DNA of 64,000 bases from Paenalcaligenes suwonensis (GTDB lineage Bacteria; Pseudomonadota; Gammaproteobacteria; Burkholderiales; Burkholderiaceae_B). Location: positions 124,001-188,000 of the forward strand of contig NZ_JAANPV010000008.1 of the NCBI RefSeq assembly GCF_011290505.1, written 5' to 3'. This document shows, piece by piece, positions 1 to 7,327 of this stretch. The position numbers and the translations under genes were made by a program. Position 1 is the first letter of the stretch. The number at the start of each line of letters is the position of its first letter. Below the pieces are notes generated by a model, which was given only the letters and a program-made list of their open reading frames with translations, did no database searches and was not told where the DNA came from.

Positions 1-80
1 AGAGATACGTTTGCACTAGCCTTGTGAAAGTGAACTAATCGTTAGAAAACCGTATACAGCCGTCTAGGCAGATGATAAAT

Positions 81-1079
81 CTACCTCCAACGCCCCTTAC
101 GCCAAGCCTCTTGCGCCGCAGGATTTAAAAATGTCCACGCTACAAAGCGACTTTTCTTTTGACCCTGTGTCATTTCCACAGTCCTCACTTTAAACGCATT
201 CGCCTTTCTTAAGGCATGCAATATACCGGGTAAATTAGACTCTTTGGACACCAAGGTACTAAACCAAAACACCTGCCTGCTCACAGCCCTACTCTCTTCT
301 ATCATGAGCCGTATAAAGGCTGCTTCGCCTCCCTCGCACCACAACTCCGTACCCTGCCCACCAAAATTCAGCACAGTATTATTGCTTTGCTTTGGCGCAG
401 CTTTGCCTAAACCTCGCCATTTACGGCTTGAGCCACTTAGCGCCTCTGCTCGTGACGCATGAAAGGGAGGGTTGCACAGCGTCAGGTCAAAATAGTCGTT
501 TGTGCTGACAACGCCTTTAAAAATATGCTTCTGCGACTTTTGCTGGCGCAATGTGATCGCTGTAGATAAGCCCTTATTCGCGTTAATAGTGGCTCGTGCT
601 GCTGTCAGCGCATTCGCATCAATGTCTGAGCCTACAAACTGCCACCCATATTCAGCGTGCCCTATTAAGGGATAAATCGTGTTTGCGCCCACACCAATAT
701 CTAGCACTCGCACCGCATCGCCTTGGGGAATGACTCCTCTATTGCTGCTTGCCAACAAATCGGCCAGATAATGCACGTAGTCCGCACGACCAGGGATAGG
801 CGGACAGAGGTAATTAGCCGGAATATCCCACTGTTCTATGCCGTAAAAGGACTTCAACAAAGCACGGTTCAAGGTCTTCACTGCAGTAGGATTGGCGAAA
901 TCTATGCTTTTATCGCCATGCGGATTCAAGGCTACGAAAGGTGCTAGTTCAGGCGTGTCGTTGATTAGAGCGTCAAAGTCGTAGCGACCTTGATGGCGAT
1001 TGCGCGGATGCAGTAAAGCCGCTGTTTTGTTTGGTGTTGAAGGCGTAGAAATGGGATTATCTGATTTTGAGGATGGCAT
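81..1079 (-). CDS. rlmF: 23S rRNA (adenine(1618)-N6)-methyltransferase RlmF
   Basis: Methylates N6 of A1618 in 23S rRNA, using S-adenosylmethionine, in the cytoplasm. The 332-residue protein has the family's N-terminal block ([12 protein letters not shown], residues 24-35), a glycine-rich SAM-binding motif ([11 protein letters not shown], 127-137) and the catalytic NPPF motif of N6-adenine methylases (203-206). Length is normal for RlmF. The first 22 residues are Ser/Thr/Pro-rich and probably disordered. It is transcribed alone, running toward the left window edge, with no close partner upstream. No terminator is visible in the 80 bases after it. Function is confident from family motifs. Confidence 0.93.
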   Translation of the reverse strand: MPSSKSDNPISTPSTPNKTAALLHPRNRHQGRYDFDALINDTPELAPFVALNPHGDKSIDFANPTAVKTLNRALLKSFYGIEQWDIPANYLCPPIPGRADYVHYLADLLASSNRGVIPQGDAVRVLDIGVGANTIYPLIGHAEYGWQFVGSDIDANALTAARATINANKGLSTAITLRQQKSQKHIFKGVVSTNDYFDLTLCNPPFHASRAEALSGSSRKWRGLGKAAPKQSNNTVLNFGGQGTELWCEGGEAAFIRLMIEESRAVSRQVFWFSTLVSKESNLPGILHALRKANAFKVRTVEMTQGQKKSRFVAWTFLNPAAQEAWRKGRWR

Positions 1080-1247
1080 TGTGTTTCAACAGGAACCCTT
1101 ATCGGTTTTCAGGGTTCGTTATGGTAAGTAGGTGCATATGGCGGACATTATAGAATTCATTTATGTTTTGGTTGCTGTTGACCCATGACTCATGCGCAGG
1201 GTGGCAGACAAGAGGGTCAATATCGGCTTACGACCCTAAGTAGCCAC

Positions 1248-1649
1248 TCAGTCTTGTGTGCATGATTGAGGGAAAGGAGACCATGATGGCTGTGACTCTA
1301 AATGGGCATGCTTTTGCTTCAGCACTGTAAAAGGTGAGTCCAAAGTCCCCAAAGCCACACATATCCAATCGTCCCAATCACCTGCTTGCTTGGACCAGAA
1401 AAGAGAGGAACCGCAATGCTTACAAAACTGTCTGAACACCGTTTCCGAGGATGCACAGGACTGTATTGCCTCGTTACCTGCAATGATACATAAGTCGTGA
1501 CGCGGCACTGCTCCATAGGTAGCAAACGCAGCACCATGACTCTTTTGACATTGTTTGCAGTGGCAATGCGTTACAGCCTTTGGTGATAAGCGCAATTGGT
1601 ATTTAATTCGCCCACATAGGCAGCTTCCTAGATAAGGCTCCAGATTCAA
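1248..1649 (-). CDS. GFA-family (glutathione-dependent formaldehyde-activating-like) zinc protein
   Basis: A small CENP-V/GFA-fold protein of 133 residues. It has the zinc-binding cysteines expected of the family: CLCG near residue 10, CHCKQC near 30, and a later CKHCGSSLFW segment near 95. Members bind structural zinc; most, apart from Gfa, have no proven reaction, so no substrate is assigned. The only in-frame start is TTG at 1649, with a weak upstream ribosome-binding site, so the exact N-terminus is uncertain. The next gene upstream on this strand is the antitoxin; nothing in the context suggests a pathway. Confidence 0.8.
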   Translation of the reverse strand: MNLEPYLGSCLCGRIKYQLRLSPKAVTHCHCKQCQKSHGAAFATYGAVPRHDLCIIAGNEAIQSCASSETVFRQFCKHCGSSLFWSKQAGDWDDWICVALGTLDSPFTVLKQKHAHLESQPSWSPFPQSCTQD

Positions 1650-1693
1650 AAGGCGTATCGTAATCAGCTTGGCCTATACCGCCACGCTAAATA

Positions 1694-1993
1694 TCAACCA
1701 TGCGTGGTCAGAGGCTCTACCGTCAGCTTAAAACCCATGGCATGAATAACCTTGAACAGCGTCTCGGAGCTGGGCGCACGCTCTCCAGAGAGGCTTTTGT
1801 AAAGACTTTCCCTAGACAGTCCGGTGTCGCGGGCCAGTTGAGTCATGCCTCTAGCTCTGGCGATATCGCCCAACGCTGCCGCCAACAGTGCTGGATCACC
1901 ATCTTCTATGGCAACCTGAAGGTAGGCGGCAATATCGGCCTCATCGTTGAGGTAGTTTGACGCATCAAACGGACGGGTCTTGATCTTGCTCAT
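1694..1993 (-). CDS. Antitoxin of a HigBA-like type II toxin-antitoxin pair (helix-turn-helix)
   Basis: A 99-residue DNA-binding antitoxin of the putative addiction-module antidote family. The central segment (about residues 45-75, including TQLARDTGLSRESLYKSLSG) is a Cro/C1-type helix-turn-helix. I place the start at the ATG at 1993, because AGGAG sits seven bases upstream and the protein then begins MSKIKTRPFDAS, as is usual for the family; an in-frame ATG at 2065 lies inside the toxin gene. It overlaps the end of the toxin gene by 29 bases, in the toxin-first order of HigBA modules. It is expected to neutralise the toxin and repress the operon. Confidence 0.85.
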   Translation of the reverse strand: MSKIKTRPFDASNYLNDEADIAAYLQVAIEDGDPALLAAALGDIARARGMTQLARDTGLSRESLYKSLSGERAPSSETLFKVIHAMGFKLTVEPLTTHG

Positions 1994-2291
1994 TTTGTAA
2001 CTCCTGAGCCAATGCCTTGGCTCGCTCAATATCTTTCTTCTGGCTGGATTTGTTGCCTCCGCCAAGCATCATAATTACTGTACTTCCGTGCAAGATGTAA
2101 TACATTCGCCAACCTGGACCGAAGGCTTCGCGCATTTCCCAAACGTTATCCCCTACAGACTTATGGTCTCCAAGGTTGCCAAGCGACGCCTTTCGTAGAC
2201 GAAGCTGTAGCCGCGCACGTGTTGTACGATCTTTTAAGCTACCGAGCCAATGTATAAATTGCTCTGTTTCAATGATGCTGTACATGGACAT
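1965..2291 (-). CDS. RelE/ParE-family toxin of a type II toxin-antitoxin pair
   Basis: A 108-residue RelE/ParE-superfamily toxin. The pattern is typical of the addiction-module killer (HigB-like) subgroup: FIHWLGSLKDRTTRARL near residues 12-28, a basic RLRKAS stretch, then GDNVWEMREAFGPGWRMYY and the terminal lysine-rich KKDIERAKALA helix. Such toxins usually cleave mRNA at the ribosome. The toxin gene comes first and overlaps the antitoxin gene, implying translational coupling. No frameshift or truncation is seen, so the pair could be active. Target and activity are inferred from family only. Confidence 0.86.
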   Translation of the reverse strand: MSMYSIIETEQFIHWLGSLKDRTTRARLQLRLRKASLGNLGDHKSVGDNVWEMREAFGPGWRMYYILHGSTVIMMLGGGNKSSQKKDIERAKALAQELQNEQDQDPSV

Positions 2292-2396
2292 ATTGTAGCC
2301 TTGTGGCTACGTTACGCAATAGCTATTTGCATACAGATACTCTAGCCAAACAGATGTCAAAATGAGATCGGACTCTATTCGACCCACCGCGGACGT

Positions 2397-2870
2397 TTAC
2401 GCCTCATCCACCAGATGGACTTGCGGCGCGTCATCCTGATTCCAAGAAAACAAAACCAGATGCCATAGACCTGGTGCCGTTCTCGAGGGATCAATCAAGC
2501 CGTTTGCCCCACAAGCCACAAGACGATCACGCACTGTCCACGAAGGTGGTGTTGCTCCTTTAGATACCAGCTCTTGCCATGGAGCGATGGCATCTTTAAT
2601 GCTTACGCCCACCTCGGACAACGCCGACGAATTGCGCAGATCGATAATTTTTTTGGCCACGACATGAACACTGACCACCTCTAACTCACTACTGCGATTC
2701 CCCTTGTGAGATTGCATCGCAGCTTCTACCCCTTCGCGGGATGAGCTCAGATAGAGCGTAGGTTGTGTGCTCCTAGAGTAGCGTCCTGCACTTCTAGAAC
2801 CTGACAACGAATAAGCACGGTACGCAGGATCGATGGCGCGATAGAAAATGCCTTCAATATCAGTAAACAT
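2397..2870 (-). CDS. RES-domain protein (possible NAD-degrading toxin, no Xre partner beside it)
   Basis: A 157-residue protein matching the RES domain, named for conserved Arg, Glu and Ser. The early arginine is in FYRAIDPAYRAYS (residues 9-21), the glycine-rich turn in SAGRYS, and the central motif reads PTLYLSSSREGVEAAM. A serine late in the domain lies in SRTAPGLWHLVLF. RES toxins of RES-Xre modules deplete cellular NAD+. No Xre/MbcA-type antitoxin gene adjoins it: the gene on one side is the unrelated HigBA-like pair and on the other an unknown divergent gene. It may be a lone toxin remnant, or the divergent gene may be an unusual partner. Confidence 0.75.
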   Translation of the reverse strand: MFTDIEGIFYRAIDPAYRAYSLSGSRSAGRYSRSTQPTLYLSSSREGVEAAMQSHKGNRSSELEVVSVHVVAKKIIDLRNSSALSEVGVSIKDAIAPWQELVSKGATPPSWTVRDRLVACGANGLIDPSRTAPGLWHLVLFSWNQDDAPQVHLVDEA

Positions 2871-3032
2871 TATTCATTCTCAAAAAATCGAAGAAATACT
2901 GTAAAAACAAACCAGCACACCCTCTTGCCTCTGTAACGGTACGCTACCACCAAGGTACGGATGCGGTTTTTCAGTACAATGCTGCATCCAAAACAGCAGC
3001 AACATTCAGTACGCGCAGATAAGGTAATTTAT

Positions 3033-3428
3033 ATGAGCGATTTCCTCTATGAACACTTCCTCGTGGACCCACGTGTATACCGTGTGGCACGAGCGTTCTG
3101 GTTTAAGAAAATAGCACAACTATTCCCTGAACGGAGTGAGCCTCTTAGCCCTTATCTGTCCGATCGGTTCGGAAATGGTGCTCTCTTTTATGATGGAAAC
3201 CCAATAGTCAATGTGATTAACCGTCAAACAGGGAAAGCAGCTCGCGTGATACAGGAGTCACCAGAGGAGTTCGGGAAGTTTTATTCTTCGTGGGAACAGA
3301 CCATATCCTTACAACCCGATGCAGAGAGCCCCACCGTTGAAATTCAAGAAAAGGTCATCACCCTCACACTGACAAGCGACTCGCTTGAGAAGGCAATAGC
3401 CGAACTGCAGGAATGGCTTAAAGACTAG
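3033..3428 (+). CDS. Uncharacterised 131-residue protein
   Basis: I do not recognise this protein. I chose the ATG at 3033, preceded by AAGG, giving MSDFLYEHFLVDP; a start at 2961 is also in frame but has no clear ribosome-binding site. It is soluble, with no signal peptide or membrane segment. The N-terminal half is aromatic and basic; the last 35 residues look like a beta strand and an amphipathic helix ending AIAELQEWLKD. It is divergent from the RES-domain gene, with about 160 bases between the starts. The position invites the idea of a cognate partner or immunity protein, but no motif supports this. Confidence 0.55.
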   Translation: MSDFLYEHFLVDPRVYRVARAFWFKKIAQLFPERSEPLSPYLSDRFGNGALFYDGNPIVNVINRQTGKAARVIQESPEEFGKFYSSWEQTISLQPDAESPTVEIQEKVITLTLTSDSLEKAIAELQEWLKD

Positions 3429-3514
3429 CTCACACGGGTTCAAGGTCACGAACGCCGCCAGTTCTGGTATGCCTGTGTCAGAGCATCAAAGTCAGCGGCA
3501 TTGTACGCGTTGTC

Positions 3515-3640
3515 TAGGTAAGGCTTAAACCACCGTCTGAGAATAGGATTTCACCTGTTAGATAGTCTGATGCCACTAGCATGGCCACAGCCTGTGCAAT
3601 GTCTTCTGGACTAGCAGCTCTACGCCTAGGGGTCTGCCTC
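3515..3640 (-). pseudogene. C-terminal remnant of a short-chain dehydrogenase/reductase
   Basis: The 365-base gap between flanking genes holds, on the minus strand, 41 open codons ending in TAG that read like the end of a classical SDR: ASPEDIAQAVAMLVAS, then LTGEILFSDGGLSLT. These match the conserved PEDIA...FLAS and the TG....DGG end of the fold. A stop codon lies immediately upstream (3641-3643) and no catalytic or cofactor-binding part is found nearby. It is therefore a decayed gene fragment. A second short open frame overlaps its end, reading toward 3446, which I could not identify. The rest of the gap is probably the promoter region of the gene starting at 3794. Confidence 0.6.
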
Positions 3641-3793
3641 TAACACTTGAACCTATTGCTGGGGTTTTCCCTTGAAATCTAAAGTAATTTCGCTAAGTGG
3701 ATAGTGCCTGCGGAAAGCGGCTAGACCACGCTTTCACCCCCACCCTACCATCTGTCTCACCCACAATCACAATAACAGTGGAGACAGATCCTC

Positions 3794-4684
3794 ATGTTAA
3801 AAAACACCCTCGTGCGTCTTTCCTGTGGCGCAGCAGTACTGATCAGCCATAGCGCTGTTGCCATTGAAGGTAATGGCTTGCCCATCTACCCCGATGGGCT
3901 TGAAAACTATATGTCGGGTGCGTTGCCCGGCCCCGGTGTTCATCTGCTGATGTATGCCGGTTCTCTTAGCTACAACTCGGTACGCGATAAACACGGCGAT
4001 AAGTTACCTATTCAAGATTTCAGTGTGGACGTCAATATGGTGGCACCTCGTGTGATCTGGGTAACTGGGGCTCAGGTCGCGGGCGGTCAATTGGCCTTTC
4101 ATGCGCTGTTCCCTCTGCTCACGGTTAAAGAAGAGGCGTTCGGCCAGCGTAAGCGTCGCACCGGTTTGGGCGATATCGCCTTTGGCCCCGCCTTGGGCTA
4201 CCACTTTAGTGAAAATGCCCATGCCGTGGTGGGGGTGGATTTTGTAGCCCCTACTGGCTATTACCGCCAAGACGCGATGGCTAACTTGGGTCGCAACTAT
4301 TGGACTATTCAGCCAGCCGCCGCTTTTACCTATATGCAGCCTAGCGGCATCAATGCCGACTTGAAGGTGATGGTGGATTTTAACTTCCGCAATAACGACA
4401 CCCGCACGCGTACCGGCAATGCTATTCACGCCGATTACGCGCTGGGCTATGGCTTTGGTAACGGTTTTGTAGCGGGTGTGGGGGGTTACGCCTATCAACA
4501 AATTGCCAGTGACTCTGGCCCTCGTTCGGGTGATGGCCGAGCCCGTGCGTTCGCGATTGGCCCATCTCTGCGCTATGCCAACGCCAATGGCTGGTTGTTT
4601 AGCGCCAAGTGGCAACAGGATTTCGGTGTACGCAGCCGCCCTAAAGGGCATCAGTTGATGCTTAAAGCGGCCATCCCCTTCTAA
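3794..4684 (+). CDS. SphA/MetA-pathway-type outer-membrane protein
   Basis: A 296-residue protein with a signal peptide (about residues 1-23, ending SAVA) followed by an all-beta sequence with alternating aromatic and small residues. It resembles the phenol MetA-pathway/SphA family of putative outer-membrane channels linked to aromatic catabolism. The opening EGNGLPIYPDGLENYMSGA is characteristic, and the final strand ends in phenylalanine, as in outer-membrane barrels. It is 24 bases upstream of the SDR gene and probably leads the operon. Its likely role is uptake of a hydrophobic or aromatic substrate across the outer membrane, which is inferred from family and context. Confidence 0.8.
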   Translation: MLKNTLVRLSCGAAVLISHSAVAIEGNGLPIYPDGLENYMSGALPGPGVHLLMYAGSLSYNSVRDKHGDKLPIQDFSVDVNMVAPRVIWVTGAQVAGGQLAFHALFPLLTVKEEAFGQRKRRTGLGDIAFGPALGYHFSENAHAVVGVDFVAPTGYYRQDAMANLGRNYWTIQPAAAFTYMQPSGINADLKVMVDFNFRNNDTRTRTGNAIHADYALGYGFGNGFVAGVGGYAYQQIASDSGPRSGDGRARAFAIGPSLRYANANGWLFSAKWQQDFGVRSRPKGHQLMLKAAIPF

Positions 4685-4708
4685 CGCCTATTTCACGACG
4701 AGACAATT

Positions 4709-5497
4709 ATGAAAGGTTTACAAGACAAGGTTTTTATCATCACCGGTGGCGCTACCTTAATTGGTACGGGCGTGGTGGATGTGCTAACAGGTTACGGCGC
4801 TCGTGTCGCTATTTTTGATATTGATGAAGCCGGTGGCGAGATTGCGGCAGGTAATGATCCCAAACACTGCAAATTCTGGCGCACTGATATCACCGATGAT
4901 GCGGCGATTAGTCGCACTATCTCGGCAGTGAATGCATACTTTGGCCGCATTGATGGGCTGGTGAACTTAGCCTGCTCGTACGTAGACGAGGGCATGAATT
5001 CGTCTAGACAAGATTGGCTGCAAGCGCTGGATATTAATGTGGTCAGCGCAGTTGCCATGAGCAAGGCTGTACGCCCCTATCTGATTGAGCAACAAGGCGG
5101 TGCGATTGTGAATTTCACTTCGATTTCTTCTTCCGTTGCGCAAACGGGGCGCTGGCTGTACCCCGTGTCTAAGGCCGCTCTGGTGCAGTTAACTAAAAGT
5201 TTGGCGATGGACTTCGCCCCCGACCACATTCGGGTGAACTCGGTGTCGCCGGGCTGGACGTGGTCCAAGGTGATGCATTCACTCACCAATGGTAATCGCT
5301 ACAAAACCGATAAGGTGGCCGCCCCCTTCCATCTATTAGGTCGCGTGGGCAACCCCGAGGAAGTGGGCGAGGTGGTGGCCTTCTTGTTGTCTGACGCCGC
5401 TAGCTTTGTGACGGGAGCGGACTATGCCGTGGACGGCGGGTATTCCGCCATGGGCCCAGAACAAAACGTTCCCGCCATTCCCAAACTTGCCCAATAA
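4709..5497 (+). CDS. Short-chain dehydrogenase/reductase (SDR)
   Basis: A classical SDR of 262 residues with a Rossmann fold. The cofactor motif near residues 12-20 reads TGGATLIGTG, in place of the usual TGGxxGIG. The active site has a serine in SISSS and the YxxxK pair in YPVSKAAL, and the end carries FLLSDAASFVTGADYAVDGGYS. It probably oxidises or reduces an alcohol or dihydrodiol with NAD(P). It lies in a tight run with the outer-membrane protein before it and the flavin monooxygenase 32 bases after it, so it likely acts on a pathway intermediate. The substrate is unknown. Confidence 0.87.
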   Translation: MKGLQDKVFIITGGATLIGTGVVDVLTGYGARVAIFDIDEAGGEIAAGNDPKHCKFWRTDITDDAAISRTISAVNAYFGRIDGLVNLACSYVDEGMNSSRQDWLQALDINVVSAVAMSKAVRPYLIEQQGGAIVNFTSISSSVAQTGRWLYPVSKAALVQLTKSLAMDFAPDHIRVNSVSPGWTWSKVMHSLTNGNRYKTDKVAAPFHLLGRVGNPEEVGEVVAFLLSDAASFVTGADYAVDGGYSAMGPEQNVPAIPKLAQ

Positions 5498-5529
5498 CGC
5501 TATTTCAGTAAAAAAATTAGGAGACTCTT

Positions 5530-6777
5530 ATGCGTAAAGTTGCCATTATTGGTGGTGGTCAGGCGGGTATGCCCGTTGCTTTTGGCCTATTAGACAAAGG
5601 CTACGATGTAGCGCTCTACACCAACCGCACCCCCGATCAAATTCGCCAAGGACGGGTCATGTCCAGCCAGTGTATGTTTCCCCATGCGCTGGATGTGGAA
5701 CGACGCCTAGGCATCAATCACTGGGATGAGGAATGTCCCCCCGTTGAAGGTATTGGCTTTGCCCTACCCAACCCCGACAAACCAGACACCAAACTGTTGG
5801 ACTGGGCCAGCCGCATTGAACGCCCCGCCCAAGCCACTGATCAACGGTTAAAAATGCCCATATGGCTGGAAGAGTTTGAGCAGCGTGGTGGCCGTTTGGT
5901 TTTTGAAGACGTAGGCGTAGCCGAACTAGAACGTATTGCCGAGGAACACGAGCTAACTATTCTGGCCGCGGGTAAAGGCGAAGTGGTGCGTTTGTTTGAG
6001 CGTGATGCAGAACGTTCCCCTTTCGATAAACCACAACGTGCATTAGCCCTGACCTACGTACACGGTTTGGAACCCATGCCAGAGTTCTCGCGGGTGTCGT
6101 TTAACTTCATCCCCGGTGTGGGCGAATACTTTGTGTTTCCCTCCCTCATCTTGTCTGGCCCCTGCGACATCATGGTGTTCGAGGGCATTCCAGGCGGCCC
6201 ATTAGACCGCTTCCGCGATACCACCTCGCCACAAGACCACCTAGAACGCAGCGTGTCTTTCTTGCAAGAATTTTTGCCATGGGAAGGCGACCGTTGCCGC
6301 AATGTAGAACTGACTGACGACCAAGGTTATTTGGCAGGCAGCTTCCCGCCCTCCGTTCGTAAACCTGTGTTGACGCTACCTTCTGGACGCATCGTATTAG
6401 GCATGGGTGATGCAGTAGTGGTGAACGACCCTATTACGGGTCAAGGCTCTAACAATGCCGCCCGTTCTGCCCAAGTGTATTTGGACAGCATTTTGGCACG
6501 TGGCGAGCAAGCTTTTGACCGTGAGTGGATGCAATACACCTTTGATACCTACTGGAACTACGCCGGTAAAGTGGTGGCATGGACAAATTCCATGTTGCTG
6601 CCTCCAACGGAATCCGCACTGTCTCTATTAGGCAATGCCGCCAGTTCACCACGTATGGCTAGCTTTTTAGCCAATGCCTTCAATAACCCTACCACCCTGT
6701 TCCCCGCTTGGACTGATGTGTCAGCCGCGCAAGCGCTGATTGCCAAACTGGCCGAAGAACAGACTACGGCTGCTTGA
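5530..6777 (+). CDS. Styrene/indole monooxygenase-type FAD flavoprotein (StyA-like)
   Basis: A 415-residue flavoprotein resembling the oxygenase half of two-component styrene and indole monooxygenases, which use reduced FAD and oxygen to epoxidise vinyl- or hetero-aromatic compounds. The N-terminus has the dinucleotide motif GGGQAG (residues 8-13). The C-terminal half carries GMGDAVVVNDPITGQGSNNA (about 290-310), the flavin-binding GD segment of group E monooxygenases. Length matches StyA (about 415). The start ATG at 5530 follows AGGAG. It is followed directly by a flavin reductase gene, as in styAB. The substrate may be indole, styrene or a related ring, which sequence cannot settle. Confidence 0.85.
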   Translation: MRKVAIIGGGQAGMPVAFGLLDKGYDVALYTNRTPDQIRQGRVMSSQCMFPHALDVERRLGINHWDEECPPVEGIGFALPNPDKPDTKLLDWASRIERPAQATDQRLKMPIWLEEFEQRGGRLVFEDVGVAELERIAEEHELTILAAGKGEVVRLFERDAERSPFDKPQRALALTYVHGLEPMPEFSRVSFNFIPGVGEYFVFPSLILSGPCDIMVFEGIPGGPLDRFRDTTSPQDHLERSVSFLQEFLPWEGDRCRNVELTDDQGYLAGSFPPSVRKPVLTLPSGRIVLGMGDAVVVNDPITGQGSNNAARSAQVYLDSILARGEQAFDREWMQYTFDTYWNYAGKVVAWTNSMLLPPTESALSLLGNAASSPRMASFLANAFNNPTTLFPAWTDVSAAQALIAKLAEEQTTAA

Positions 6778-6796
6778 TCATAAAGGAGAGATTGCC

Positions 6797-7324
6797 ATGT
6801 CCACACAGGCTGAACTGGTTAAGGAAACGGTCACTTTTGATAGCCGCACCTTCAGGCAAGCGCTGGGGCACTTTCCTACGGGAGTTGCCATTGTTACCAC
6901 GCGTAGCCCCGAAGGACGGCCTGTAGGTCTGACCATCAACTCCTTTGCTTCGCTGTCCTTAGACCCTCCCTTGGTGCTGTGGAGCTTGGTGAAACACTCA
7001 CCTAGCCTCGCTTTTTTTCAAGACTGTAAACACTTTGCTATTCATGTGATCAGTCAGCACCAAGTAGAGGCAGCGCTAGGCTTTGCCAATTCGCGTACTG
7101 AAGACAAGTTTTCACTGGTCAGCCACTCTAGTAGTGATGAGGGTATTCCCGTGATTGATGACTGCATTGCCACCTTTATCTGCGAAAATCACAACCAACA
7201 CGATGGGGGTGACCACACGCTATTTATAGGCAAAGTCATACGTCACGATACGGAGCCCACCTTAGCACCTGCGGTGTTTCACCGTGGTGGTTTTACCCAT
7301 CTACAACAACAATCAGGAGACTAA
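6797..7324 (+). CDS. Flavin reductase (StyB-like partner of the adjacent monooxygenase)
   Basis: A 175-residue flavin reductase of the FMN-binding split-barrel fold. FRQALGHFPTGVAIVTT near residue 18 and GLTINSFASLSLDPPLVLWSL near residue 48 are hallmarks of the family. It uses NAD(P)H to supply reduced flavin to a partner oxygenase. I place the start at the ATG at 6797, with AAAGGAGAG just upstream; an upstream in-frame start at 6740 lies inside the preceding gene. It sits between the StyA-like gene and an FAD oxidoreductase, three bases before the latter, so it most likely serves the StyA-like enzyme. Confidence 0.88.
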   Translation: MSTQAELVKETVTFDSRTFRQALGHFPTGVAIVTTRSPEGRPVGLTINSFASLSLDPPLVLWSLVKHSPSLAFFQDCKHFAIHVISQHQVEAALGFANSRTEDKFSLVSHSSSDEGIPVIDDCIATFICENHNQHDGGDHTLFIGKVIRHDTEPTLAPAVFHRGGFTHLQQQSGD

Positions 7325-7327
7325 TTC

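Noticed and set aside
1093-1117. Inverted repeat GAACCCT / AGGGTTC upstream of rlmF
   Set aside because: Seven pairs with an 11-base loop and no T run; too weak to call a terminator or operator.
2397-2870. Idea that the HigA-like antitoxin also serves the RES protein
   Set aside because: The antitoxin overlaps and matches its own RelE-type toxin; RES toxins pair with a different Xre group.
3446-3560. Second short open frame on the minus strand overlapping the SDR remnant
   Set aside because: About 34 codons; looks protein-like but matches no family that I know, so I did not list it as a gene fragment of its own.
4004-4651. Long minus-strand open frame opposite the outer-membrane protein gene
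   Set aside because: It is a shadow of a well-supported gene with a signal peptide and barrel features; no ribosome-binding site or family match.
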